From positions 124,001 to 188,000 of the forward strand of contig NZ_NISK01000002.1 of NCBI RefSeq assembly GCF_002205675.1: a stretch of DNA of 64,000 bases, given 5' to 3'. This DNA comes from Sphingopyxis bauzanensis. Lineage in GTDB: Bacteria > Pseudomonadota > Alphaproteobacteria > Sphingomonadales > Sphingomonadaceae. Within the stretch, counting starts at the first letter, position 1. Every line of letters begins with the position of its first letter. A model generated the notes under the pieces. That model was not told where the DNA came from, did no database searches, and was given only the letters and a program-made list of their open reading frames with translations. Shown here one piece after another: positions 24,843-32,320 of this stretch. Position numbers and translations under genes: made by a program.

Positions 24843-25781
24843 CTAGTGCGCCGCCTTTTTCCCCGGCAATAGATGCAGCACCGCCACAATCACCCCGCCG
24901 AGCACCAGCCCGAACACCCCGGCCCCGCCGGCATTGATGAGCCATCCCCACAAGCCCGCTGCCGGCAGATTGCCCGCCACCGCATGAGCAAAATCGTGCA
25001 GGCCATGCCCCAGATTGCCGATATGATATTCGTCGAGCGCGTGCAGGATGATCTGGCCCCCGACCCACAGCATCGCCGCCGTCCCGACGAGCGCCAGCGC
25101 GCCGAGCAGCTTTGGCATGAATGCCACCAGCCCGCGCCCGATCGCGCGGCGAACGCTGTTGCCCGCTTTCGCCATGTGCAGTCCGATGTCGTCCATTTTA
25201 ACGATCAACCCGACCGCGCCGTAAACCGCAATGGTGATCGCAATCGCCACCACCACCAGTGTCGCAGCGCGCATCGCAAAGGCTTCGTCGATCACTTCGT
25301 TGAGCGCGATCACCATGATTTCGCCTGACAGGATGAAATCGGTGCGGATCGCGCCCTTCACCATCGTTTCTTCATGGTCCTTGTCGGCCACGATCTCAGC
25401 GGCCTCGGCAAGCGGCACCTTGTCCTTGTGCAGCGAGTGCCAGACCTTCTCTGCGCCCTCGAAACACAGATATGCCCCGCCGACCATCAACAGCGGGGTG
25501 ATCGCCCATTGCGCGACTGCAGAGAGCAGCAGCAGGGCAGGCAGGATCAGCACCAGCTTGTTGAAAAACGACCCCTTGGCGATCCGCCAGATGATCGGCA
25601 GCTCGCGGTTCGGCTGAAACCCGGTGACATAGCGCGGCGTCACCGCGGCATCATCGACCACCACCCCCGCGGCCTTGACCCCCGCTTTCGACGCGGCGGC
25701 GCCGATATCGTCGATGCTCGCGGCGGCCACTTTCGCAATCGTGGCGACATCGTCGAGCAGGGCAAAAAGGCCGGAGGGCAT
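24843..25781 (-). CDS. DUF808 family membrane protein (YedI-like)
   Basis: 312 residues. It begins MPSGLFALLDDVATIAKVAA, the conserved DUF808 start, followed by VVVDDAAVTPRYV, and has about six to seven membrane segments (around 70-110, 165-195, 215-245 and the C-terminus). E. coli YedI is the best-known member; its function is unknown, with transport or membrane stress suggested. A start 24 codons upstream lacks conservation. It sits between the transporter and an aminotransferase gene and is probably unrelated to polyamines except by co-transcription. Confidence 0.85.
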   Translation of the reverse strand: MPSGLFALLDDVATIAKVAAASIDDIGAAASKAGVKAAGVVVDDAAVTPRYVTGFQPNRELPIIWRIAKGSFFNKLVLILPALLLLSAVAQWAITPLLMVGGAYLCFEGAEKVWHSLHKDKVPLAEAAEIVADKDHEETMVKGAIRTDFILSGEIMVIALNEVIDEAFAMRAATLVVVAIAITIAVYGAVGLIVKMDDIGLHMAKAGNSVRRAIGRGLVAFMPKLLGALALVGTAAMLWVGGQIILHALDEYHIGNLGHGLHDFAHAVAGNLPAAGLWGWLINAGGAGVFGLVLGGVIVAVLHLLPGKKAAH

Positions 25782-25797
25782 GGGAGAGGATCTTTCG

Positions 25798-27171
25798 TTA
25801 AAGGACGCGGAGTTTCGGCATGACCTCATCGAGTGATTTGCGGATGATGGCAACCATATCGTCGATCTGCTCGGTCGAAATGACCAGCGGCGGGCACATC
25901 ACCAGGCTGTCGCGAATGCCGCGCACCATCAGCCCATTTGCGATGCACGCATCGCGCGCCATCGGCCCCGCGGTTCCTTCGGCCCCGCCGAACCGCCCCC
26001 GCGTTTCTTTGTCGGCAACGATCTCGACCGCGCCTAGCAGCCCGATCGAACGCGCTTCGCCGACCAGCGGATGATCATTCAACGTCGCCAGCGCGTTGGC
26101 CAGATGCGGCCCCGTCACGCTACCGGTGCGCTCGACCAGTCCCTCGCGCTCGATAATCTCGATATTCTTGAGCGCCACCGCCGCGGCCACCGGATGTCCC
26201 GAATAGGTGAAACCGTGGACGAAGTCGCCGCCGGTCTTGAGCACATCGACGACATGCGCCGCGACCGCGGTCGCCGAGATCGGCAGATAGCCCGAAGACA
26301 GGCCTTTCGCCATCGGCATCAGGTCGGGGGTAAAACCCATCGTCTCATGGCCCCACATCTTGCCGGTGCGCCCGAAACCGCAAATCACTTCGTCGGCGAC
26401 GACGAGCAGGCCATATTTGCGCGCGACTGCCTCGACCTTCGGCCAATATCCCTTCGGCGGAATGATGACCCCACCCGCGCCCTGCACCGGCTCGCCGATA
26501 AACGCGGCGCAATTTTCAGGACCGACTTCCAGGATCTTGTCCTCGATCGCCTGGACGCAGGCGTCGCAGAAGTCCTCCTCGGTCATCCCCTGCCCTTCGT
26601 TATAGGCATAGGGTTGGCGGACATGCTCGACCCCGGAGATGGGCAAGTCGCCCTGCGCATGCATTGCCTTCATCCCGCCCAGCGAGACGCCCGCGACGGT
26701 CGAACCATGATAGGCGTTCCAGCGGCTGATAAAGACGGTGCGCTTGGGCTCGCCCTTCAGCTTCCAATAGTGGCGCACCATCCGGAACACCGTGTCATTG
26801 GCTTCGCTGCCCGACGCGTTGAAAAAGACATGCGGCAGACGGTTGCCGGTCAGTTCGGCGATCTTGGCCGCCAGCATGACCGTTGGCGGCGTCGCGGTCT
26901 TGAAGAAGGTGTTGTAAAAGGGCAGCTCGCGCATCTGCGCTGCCGCGGCCTCGACCAGTTCCTCGCGGCCATAGCCGACATTGACGCACCACAGCCCCGC
27001 CATCCCGTCGAGGATGCGGTGGCCGTCGCCGTCGTGGATGTAGCAGCCCTCGGCATGGGTGATGATGCGGCTGCCGCCAAGCTTTTCGATTTCGGCCCAG
27101 TCGGCCTGCGCGGGAAGGTGGTGCGCGACGTCGAGGCGGCGCAGTTCGGCGATGTCGTGATTGCGGGGCAT
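25798..27171 (-). CDS. spuC: Putrescine/omega-amino acid-pyruvate aminotransferase (SpuC-like)
   Basis: 457 residues, class III aminotransferase. Features typical of the SpuC branch are LDVAHHLPAQADWAEIEKLG, GSRIITHAEGCYIHDGDG, FFNASGSEANDTVFRMVRHY, WNAYHGSTVAGVSLGGMK, VVADEVICGFGRTGKMWG and the lysine site MAKGLSSGYLPISA. It would convert putrescine to 4-aminobutanal (or transaminate cadaverine or similar amines) with pyruvate as acceptor. The ATG at 27171 is preceded by GGAAGAG; the longer frame upstream reads through a palindromic repeat and is rejected. It lies downstream of puuD on the same strand. Confidence 0.85.
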   Translation of the reverse strand: MPRNHDIAELRRLDVAHHLPAQADWAEIEKLGGSRIITHAEGCYIHDGDGHRILDGMAGLWCVNVGYGREELVEAAAAQMRELPFYNTFFKTATPPTVMLAAKIAELTGNRLPHVFFNASGSEANDTVFRMVRHYWKLKGEPKRTVFISRWNAYHGSTVAGVSLGGMKAMHAQGDLPISGVEHVRQPYAYNEGQGMTEEDFCDACVQAIEDKILEVGPENCAAFIGEPVQGAGGVIIPPKGYWPKVEAVARKYGLLVVADEVICGFGRTGKMWGHETMGFTPDLMPMAKGLSSGYLPISATAVAAHVVDVLKTGGDFVHGFTYSGHPVAAAVALKNIEIIEREGLVERTGSVTGPHLANALATLNDHPLVGEARSIGLLGAVEIVADKETRGRFGGAEGTAGPMARDACIANGLMVRGIRDSLVMCPPLVISTEQIDDMVAIIRKSLDEVMPKLRVL

Positions 27172-27185
27172 ATTTCTCTTCCTGA

Positions 27186-27293
27186 CTCCCCTCCCTTTCA
27201 GGGATGGGTTGGGGGTGGGTGGAACGTCTGAGGGAAGAGCGCTCGCCTGCGGCGAGCCACCCACCCTTAGCACCTCCCTTGCAGGGAGGGGAA
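27186..27293. repeat. Inverted repeat of CTCCCCTCCC type upstream of spuC
   Basis: Left arm 27186-27222 starts CTCCCCTCCCTTTCAGGG; right arm 27257-27293 is its imperfect inverse, ending GCAGGGAGGGGAA. The arms also share the inner GGGTGGGTGG / CCACCCACCC. It lies between puuD and the aminotransferase gene. A related element follows purM (55614-55709). Confidence 0.7.
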
Positions 27294-27301
27294 TATTCCA
27301 G

Positions 27302-27361
27302 TCAGGGCGAGAAGCTGATCCGCGCGAGATAGCGGTCATAGCGGGTGACACGACGGTTCAT
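27302..27361 (-). CDS. Possible 19-residue peptide overlapping the puuD stop
   Basis: The frame starts at an ATG overlapping the puuD TGA (ATGA) and encodes MNRRVTRYDRYLARISFSP before a TGA. The tight overlap would allow coupled translation, and the composition is basic and aromatic. It may be a real small peptide or a remnant of a longer N-terminus cut by the adjacent repeat. There is no independent evidence. Confidence 0.25.
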   Translation of the reverse strand: MNRRVTRYDRYLARISFSP

Positions 27362-28098
27362 AATTCGCCTCTTAGCGCATGGCCCAGCAGGCGGAAATAG
27401 GTCTGGCTGTCATCGCTTTCGTCGGTCGCCCATTCGGGATGCCATTGCACCGCGAGCAGCGGCGCGCCGTTCGGTCGCGCGCTATACGCCTCGATCAAAC
27501 CATCGGGCGCGCGCGCCTCGACCGCCAACCCGTCGGCGAGCGCGCCGATGCCTTGGAAATGCACCGAATTAACCTGAAGCGTCGGCGCATCATAAGCCGC
27601 CGCCAGCAGCCCGCCCGCTACGAGCTCGACCGGGTGGCGATGATCAAACATCGCATCGAAATCGGCCTCATCGGGCGCGTGGTGCCGCAGCAATTGTGCA
27701 CTCGCCGATGTATCGCGGCGCAGCGTCCCGCCAAGCGCGACATTGATTTCCTGAAACCCGCGGCAAATGCCGAACAGCGGCCGCTGCGCCGCGATCACCG
27801 CCTCGACAAGCTCGATCATCATGCGGTCCCGATCGGGGTCGAACGGCCCCTCACCCACCGCAGCATCACCATAGCGCGCGGGTTCGACATTCGACGGTGT
27901 CCCGGTCAGCAGCACCCCGTCAAGCCGTCCAACGACCTCCTCTGCGCGCATAAAATCGGGCAGAGAGGGAATGATCAGCGCCGCGCAATCGGCATATTGC
28001 ATCGCCGCGATCGCATAGCGATTCATCACCGCCTGCGCGGTCTCGACCCCGACGGTGCGGTTGCAGGCGATGATGCCAAGGACCGGGCGCTCAGACAT
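27358..28098 (-). CDS. puuD: Gamma-glutamyl-gamma-aminobutyrate hydrolase (PuuD-like)
   Basis: 246 residues, class I glutamine-amidotransferase-like peptidase (C26). The nucleophile Cys is in GICRGFQEINVALGG and the catalytic His and Glu are in VQWHPEWATDES; LLTGTPSNVEPARYG is the family's substrate-loop region. It releases GABA from gamma-glutamyl-GABA, the last glutamylated intermediate of the Puu pathway. It is separated from the puuA/puuB operon by the DUF808 and aminotransferase genes and lies on the opposite strand. Confidence 0.88.
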   Translation of the reverse strand: MSERPVLGIIACNRTVGVETAQAVMNRYAIAAMQYADCAALIIPSLPDFMRAEEVVGRLDGVLLTGTPSNVEPARYGDAAVGEGPFDPDRDRMMIELVEAVIAAQRPLFGICRGFQEINVALGGTLRRDTSASAQLLRHHAPDEADFDAMFDHRHPVELVAGGLLAAAYDAPTLQVNSVHFQGIGALADGLAVEARAPDGLIEAYSARPNGAPLLAVQWHPEWATDESDDSQTYFRLLGHALRGEL

Positions 28099-28141
28099 GC
28101 CCCTTAGCTGCCGATTTTAATCGGACAGTGCCAGTGTTAAT

Positions 28142-29113
28142 TTAGGCCTTCTGACGCGCGAACGCCGCTGCCGCGCCAAACAGGCCGGGCTGGGGATGGG
28201 TAATCAGCTTCACCGGCAACGCCGCCATAAAACCCTCGAACCGACCCTTTTCGATGAAACGTTCGGGAAAACCCGAGCGCACGAGGCTGTCGCGGATCCG
28301 AAGGCCAAGGCCGCCCGCGATGACGACGCCGCTCGCGCCTTGCGCCAGCGCGAGGTCGCCCGCGACGCTGCCCAGCGACAGGCAGAAACGATCGACCGCC
28401 GCCGCAGCAAGGCTGTCCTGCCCGCCGATCGCATTGGTCCAGATCGCCTTGTCGTCAAGCGGCGTTACCGCGCGCCCTTCAAGCATCGCCAGCGTCTCGT
28501 AAATATCGACGATACCTGGCCCTGAAACGATGCGCTCGACCGATACGCGCCGGTGCCGCTTGCGCAGCCGGGCCAGGATCGCATCCTCGATACTGTCGAG
28601 CGGGGCAAAGTCGATATGGCCACCTTCGGTCGCTTGCACGCGATAATCAGCCCCGTCGCGCCAGATATGCGCCACACCCAGACCGGTTCCGGGGCCGATG
28701 ACGCTGATCGTCCCCGTTGTCGGCAAGGCCTGATCGGGTCCGGTCAGCCGCTCGAAATAGCTCTCGTCGGCTTGCGCGACCGCGTGACCGACTGCCTCAA
28801 AATCATTGACCAGAACATGGGCGTCGACGTGCAGCTTTTCACCGATCAGCGCCGGACGGATGATCCACGGATTGTTGGTGAAGCGGATGATCTCGCCGCG
28901 CGTCGGCCCTGCGATCGCGATTGCGACCGCCCGCGGCAACGCCCCGCCCTGCTGCCGGCCAAAATCTTCCCACGCCGTCTGGAAACTCGCATGGTCCTTC
29001 GTATGCAGCGTCGTCGCGTCGCCGAGCGACAGCACGCGCCCGTCCGCAATCTCGGCCATTGCGAACCGCGCATGGGTGCCGCCGATGTCGACCGTGACGA
29101 TGCGTTCGCTCAT
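28142..29113 (-). CDS. glk: Glucokinase
   Basis: 323 residues, bacterial glucokinase (Glk, Pfam type rather than ROK). The phosphate-binding motif VDIGGTHARFAMAE is at the N-terminus, with AIAGPTRG, VNDFEAVGHAV (catalytic Asp), GPGTGLGVA and GIVIAGGLGLR-type adenosine sites. It phosphorylates glucose at C6, feeding the Entner-Doudoroff route usual in sphingomonads. It sits 43 bp upstream of puuD in the same direction, and no edd, eda or zwf gene is nearby. Confidence 0.93.
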   Translation of the reverse strand: MSERIVTVDIGGTHARFAMAEIADGRVLSLGDATTLHTKDHASFQTAWEDFGRQQGGALPRAVAIAIAGPTRGEIIRFTNNPWIIRPALIGEKLHVDAHVLVNDFEAVGHAVAQADESYFERLTGPDQALPTTGTISVIGPGTGLGVAHIWRDGADYRVQATEGGHIDFAPLDSIEDAILARLRKRHRRVSVERIVSGPGIVDIYETLAMLEGRAVTPLDDKAIWTNAIGGQDSLAAAAVDRFCLSLGSVAGDLALAQGASGVVIAGGLGLRIRDSLVRSGFPERFIEKGRFEGFMAALPVKLITHPQPGLFGAAAAFARQKA

Positions 29114-29287
29114 ATCTCTCCCTCGCCGATCGTTTGCGGTTTGCTCGACAGCGGGAATGTCGCATGGTCAGCGGCGATGCAACAGGGCATAGCTATGCGC
29201 GCTTGCTCATCAGGACAAGCCAAACCACCGCGCATAGCTGGATGGTGAGCCACCAGGTGGAACGTCCGAGGCCCCTTGGCTTGGACT

Positions 29288-29372
29288 TTTTGGGTATTTT
29301 CGGGTCAATTATCGGGTATCGCAGCCTATCCTTGCCTTTTGGGTATTTATGGGTATATTATTGGGTATGGCC
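29288..29372 (+). promoter_or_regulatory. Duplicated GGGTAT box triplets upstream of and over the fic start
   Basis: GGGTAT or close variants begin at 29292, 29302 (GGGTCA), 29314, 29341, 29351 and 29363. The spacing is 10 and 12 bp within each triplet, and the whole ~35-bp block is repeated 49 bp later. The last box overlaps the ATG at 29367. The half-turn-related spacing suggests a cooperative protein-binding array, possibly for autorepression by the Fic protein's C-terminal winged helix. Confidence 0.55.
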
Positions 29373-30416
29373 CTGAAAACCGATTCCTTGCAGATTACGC
29401 CTCAAGTCCTCGCCCTCGTCGCCGAGATCGATGAATTCAAGGGCGCGTGGCGAGCGCTTGGTACGCTCGCGCCGGAACGCCTTTCGGCGCTGCGCCGCGT
29501 GGCGACGATCGAGAGCGTCGGCTCGAGCACGCGCATCGAGGGGAGCAAACTCACCGATGCCGAGGTCAAACGGCTTCTGTCCAACCTCGAAATCAAATCC
29601 TTTGAATCGCGCGACGAGCAGGAAGTTGCTGGCTACGCGCAGGTCATGGAAATGATCTTCGCGCATTTCGATGCGATTGACCTGACCGAAAATCACATCA
29701 TGCAATTGCACCGCGATCTGCTGTCATTCAGCGACAAGGATGAACGCCATCGCGGCGCATATAAAACGCTCGCCAATCATGTGAGCGCGTTCGATGCGGA
29801 CGGCAAAGAGATCGGCGTTGTCTTCGAAACGGCCACGCCCTTCGACACGCCGCATCGCATGAAAGAACTGATCGAATGGACCTACAAGGCGCTGAACGAA
29901 CAGAGCCTGCACCCGCTGCTGGTGATTGCGACCTTCATCGTGGTGTTTCTCGAAATCCATCCGTTTCAGGATGGCAACGGACGGCTTTCGCGCGTTCTGA
30001 CCACGCTGCTGCTGATGCGCAGCGGTTATGCCTATGTGCCCTATTCCTCGATGGAAAGCGTGATCGAAAACAGCAAGGAAGGCTATTATCTCGCGCTGCG
30101 CCAGACGCAAAAAACGATCCGCGGCGACGCGCCCGACTGGCAACCCTGGATCACCTACTTCCTGCGCGCACTCCAGCAGCAAAAACGCCGCCTTGAGAAA
30201 AAGATCGAGCGGGAACGCCTCGTGCTGGGCACTCTGCCCGAGCTGTCACTCCAGATCGTCGATGCCGTCAAGGAACGTGGGCGCGTCACGATCGGCGAGA
30301 TCGTCAACCTTACCGGCGCGAACCGCAATACCGTGAAGAAGCACCTCGCCACACTGACTCAGGCCAAGCACCTTACGCAGCACGGAACGGGCAAAGGAAC
30401 GTGGTATGGCTTGTAA
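29367..30416 (+). CDS. Fic family protein (AMPylator-type) with C-terminal winged helix
   Basis: 349 residues. The N-terminal region has an inhibitory helix motif SSTRIEG (Glu58), so this is a class II, self-inhibited Fic protein. The Fic core follows with the full catalytic motif HPFQDGNGRLSR (198-209), then about 75 residues with a winged-helix DNA-binding domain (GRVTIGEIVNLTGANRNTVKKHLATL). Fic enzymes transfer AMP from ATP to hydroxyl side chains; the target is unknown. I took the ATG at 29367; 29349 is an alternative, and neither has a Shine-Dalgarno. Flanking lower-GC DNA and IS-like repeats suggest transfer. Confidence 0.88.
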   Translation: MALKTDSLQITPQVLALVAEIDEFKGAWRALGTLAPERLSALRRVATIESVGSSTRIEGSKLTDAEVKRLLSNLEIKSFESRDEQEVAGYAQVMEMIFAHFDAIDLTENHIMQLHRDLLSFSDKDERHRGAYKTLANHVSAFDADGKEIGVVFETATPFDTPHRMKELIEWTYKALNEQSLHPLLVIATFIVVFLEIHPFQDGNGRLSRVLTTLLLMRSGYAYVPYSSMESVIENSKEGYYLALRQTQKTIRGDAPDWQPWITYFLRALQQQKRRLEKKIERERLVLGTLPELSLQIVDAVKERGRVTIGEIVNLTGANRNTVKKHLATLTQAKHLTQHGTGKGTWYGL

Positions 30417-31055
30417 ACGCTTGGTGATTTTGGTCGCAGTGGCAAGCACTCCACGATAGTATGGCGAGAAAATAGGATCAGGAAACCAAAAGAAAAAATG
30501 CGTTCCATTAGGTGACTTCAGATATCGGATTGCTGCGCACGATCAAATCGGAATGCTGCGCGAGATCACGTCGGAATGCTGCGCACGATCAAATCGGAAC
30601 ACTGCGCGTGATGACCCTGGAATCCGCACGCTCATGTCCGAAGAACATGACAACGGCAAAAAGCCCACACATATCGCCTATTCATTTCGCTGAAAGGATC
30701 CGCTGGTCGGTAAACCGAATCTGATCGCGGCATAACTTCCGCATCGTCCGGAATCCCGTATGCGACGAGCACCTCTTGGGCAGTCTGCCTACCCACGACC
30801 TGGCCGACCGATTTGCAGATGAATCGGGAAAAAAGGAAAATTATAAAAGGAAAGTTTGCGCCACCCTCAATGGCGCTCTGAAATGCGAGAACGCACGAGG
30901 GGGGTACCCATCTTTGGGTTTCGTTATGAAACTAAAGCAGCTTCGTCTTTGGCAACGGTGGGCATCCAACCGCCGAAATCAATCGTGGTGCTTGCTACGT
31001 GCTTGCTAGCTCGACGCCAGTACGCCGAGCAAATTTGCCAAGCTATTGAAAGAAA
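30417..31055. other. Lower-GC intergenic region without a credible gene
   Basis: About 640 bp between fic and tRNA-Arg. Two counted 60-base samples give 43% (30481-30540) and 50% (30841-30900) G+C, below the rest of the window. It contains a 23-bp tandem repeat array (30525-30630). A 77-codon frame at 30776-31009 has no family resemblance and is not called as a gene. The region looks like mobile-element debris beside a tRNA integration target. Confidence 0.6.
30525..30630. repeat. Four to five 23-bp tandem repeats, IS21-like end
   Basis: Units begin at 30525, 30548, 30571 and 30594 (exact 23-bp period), consensus TCGGAATGCTGCGCACGATC plus about three bases; a degenerate fifth starts at 30617. 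A similar stretch (TCCGGAATCCCGTATGCGACG) is near 30748. Multiple GGAAT...GCGCGATC-type repeats are typical of the transposase-binding ends of IS21-family elements. No istA or istB gene is present, so this would be a solo end or relic. Confidence 0.5.
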
Positions 31056-31132
31056 TGGTGCACCCGGAGCGATTCGAACGCCCGACCCTCAGATTCGTAG
31101 TCTGATGCTCTATCCAGCTGAGCTACGGGTGC
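31056..31132 (-). tRNA. tRNA-Arg (anticodon ACG)
   Basis: 77 nt including an encoded CCA. On the minus strand the acceptor GCACCCG pairs with CGGGTGC, the D-arm is AGCTCAGCTGGATAGAGC, the anticodon arm CAGACTACGAATCTG carries ACG, and the T-arm contains GTTCGAATC. The 3' end faces the lower-GC, repeat-bearing region, the usual side for tRNA-targeting integrases. Confidence 0.97.
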
Positions 31133-31143
31133 GTGGAGAGGCG

Positions 31144-31172
31144 CCTTTAAGGGGCGTCGCGTGGGGGCGCAA
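31144..31172 (-). promoter_or_regulatory. Candidate promoter of tRNA-Arg
   Basis: On the minus strand, TTGCGC (31167-31172) and TAAAGG (31144-31149) are separated by 17 bp and end 11 bp before the tRNA 5' base. The -10 match is weak. Confidence 0.3.
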
Positions 31173-31176
31173 CCCC

Positions 31177-31704
31177 CTATTTCAGCTTTGTGACCGTGGC
31201 ACAGGATGATTGGCGGCGCACCGCATCAAGGCCGCCGATTTCCTTGGGGTCTTTCAAAAGCAGGCGGATCAGCGCGATGCCGCGATCATGGTTCGTGCGA
31301 ACCACTTCGACGCCCGCGGGGACCGCCTGCCCTTCGCGCGCCAGGATGATTCGGAACGGCTTGTCCGCTGCCTCAACATCGTTGCGGACAAAGATCACGT
31401 CGGTCGCGGCATCGAAGACGCTGAGCGAGCTGTAACGATCCGGAACCGGCGTCACGTCGATTGCCAGCGGCCCCGCCGACAGATCATAAGGGCAGCTGGA
31501 ATATGCAAGATCGGGGCTGGGCCGCACAACTGGCTGGCGATCGGGATTGGCCAGATTGCCATGCGACATGGTATTGACGCCGCTTTGCCCCAGCCGGTCC
31601 GATGCGATTTTCATCAGCCCATAGGGAATCGCACCGATTGCCGCCCATGCGGTTGCGGCAGAAAGGATGAGACCAAAGGCGAGCGGGCCGAGCCAGTTAC
31701 GCAT
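31177..31704 (-). CDS. DUF1254 domain-containing exported protein
   Basis: 175 residues: an N-terminal membrane or signal segment (LGPLAFGLILSAATAWAAIGA) and a DUF1254 domain (VVRPSPDLAYSSCPYDLSAGPLAIDVTPVPDRYSSLSVFDAATDVIFVR in outline). The function is unknown. It starts one base before the stop of the DUF1214 gene, so the two are translationally coupled. In many bacteria DUF1254 and DUF1214 form one polypeptide; here they are separate adjacent genes. Confidence 0.8.
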   Translation of the reverse strand: MRNWLGPLAFGLILSAATAWAAIGAIPYGLMKIASDRLGQSGVNTMSHGNLANPDRQPVVRPSPDLAYSSCPYDLSAGPLAIDVTPVPDRYSSLSVFDAATDVIFVRNDVEAADKPFRIILAREGQAVPAGVEVVRTNHDRGIALIRLLLKDPKEIGGLDAVRRQSSCATVTKLK

Positions 31705-31705
31705 G

Positions 31706-32281
31706 TCAGCAGCCCTCCTTGACGATTTGCGGCAGCACCGCCTTCGCCGGGTCGGCCCGGAATGCGGTTCCCGGATTGTACATGCGGAGCGTCAGGTGGA
31801 ACGGCTGGTCCCTGGTGCCCGGCAGCCACGCGCCATCGGCAGGCTTTGTGGGCGCGATTGTGACGCCCCATTCGCCCTTGGCATCAAGCGCAACACTGGC
31901 GCCGTTGACCGACCAGATATCCGCCGGATTGGCAACCAGATAGCCTTTGGCATCATAGATGGTTACGCTCCACCAGCGCGCATCGAGCGGTTTTCCCGAC
32001 AGGCGGTAGCGGCAATTGCCATCGAGCGGCGCGCCCGCGGCATCGGTCGTCGCCGACCAATAGACCGTTTCCTTCGCGGGTAGTGCGAGCAGGCCGGCGC
32101 GGGCGACCAGCGCGCGGGTGACGGGATCTGTCGCCTTGGTGCCAAAGCCCAGCGAGGTCGTCCACGGCCCGTTGGCAATCGCGCCATTGCTGAGCCCGCC
32201 GTTGGTGAGCGCCCAGGCGGCACCGAGGCCGACGGTCAGGCCGCCGACAAGGGCGGTCGCATAGCGGTGCCAGCTCTTCAT
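31706..32281 (-). CDS. DUF1214 domain-containing exported protein
   Basis: 191 residues: a hydrophobic N-terminus (YATALVGGLTVGLGAAWAL) and the DUF1214 core (WWSVTIYDAKGYLVANPADIWS; GEWGVTIAPTKPADGAWLPG; PFHLTLRMYNPG). It is probably periplasmic or membrane-anchored, with unknown function. GGGGGAGC lies just upstream of the ATG. It is first of the two-gene DUF1214-DUF1254 unit and sits 39 bp after ppdK on the same strand, so it may be read through from ppdK. Confidence 0.82.
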   Translation of the reverse strand: MKSWHRYATALVGGLTVGLGAAWALTNGGLSNGAIANGPWTTSLGFGTKATDPVTRALVARAGLLALPAKETVYWSATTDAAGAPLDGNCRYRLSGKPLDARWWSVTIYDAKGYLVANPADIWSVNGASVALDAKGEWGVTIAPTKPADGAWLPGTRDQPFHLTLRMYNPGTAFRADPAKAVLPQIVKEGC

Positions 32282-32320
32282 GACGTGCTCCCCCTGTCGT
32301 CACCTTCACGGGGGCGACGA

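Noticed and set aside
24843..25781. DUF808 gene as a member of the polyamine transporter
   Set aside because: It is on the opposite strand, and DUF808 proteins occur widely without polyamine genes; proximity alone is not enough.
30525..30630. CRISPR array
   Set aside because: The repeats are contiguous 23-bp units with no unique spacers, and no cas genes are present.
30776..31009. A 77-codon frame upstream of tRNA-Arg
   Set aside because: No ribosome binding site, no family resemblance, and it lies in debris-like DNA; more likely non-coding or a degraded fragment.
29114..31055. An intact integrative element with attachment sites
   Set aside because: No integrase, no duplicated tRNA 3' end and no paired IS end could be found; only circumstantial signs of transfer remain.
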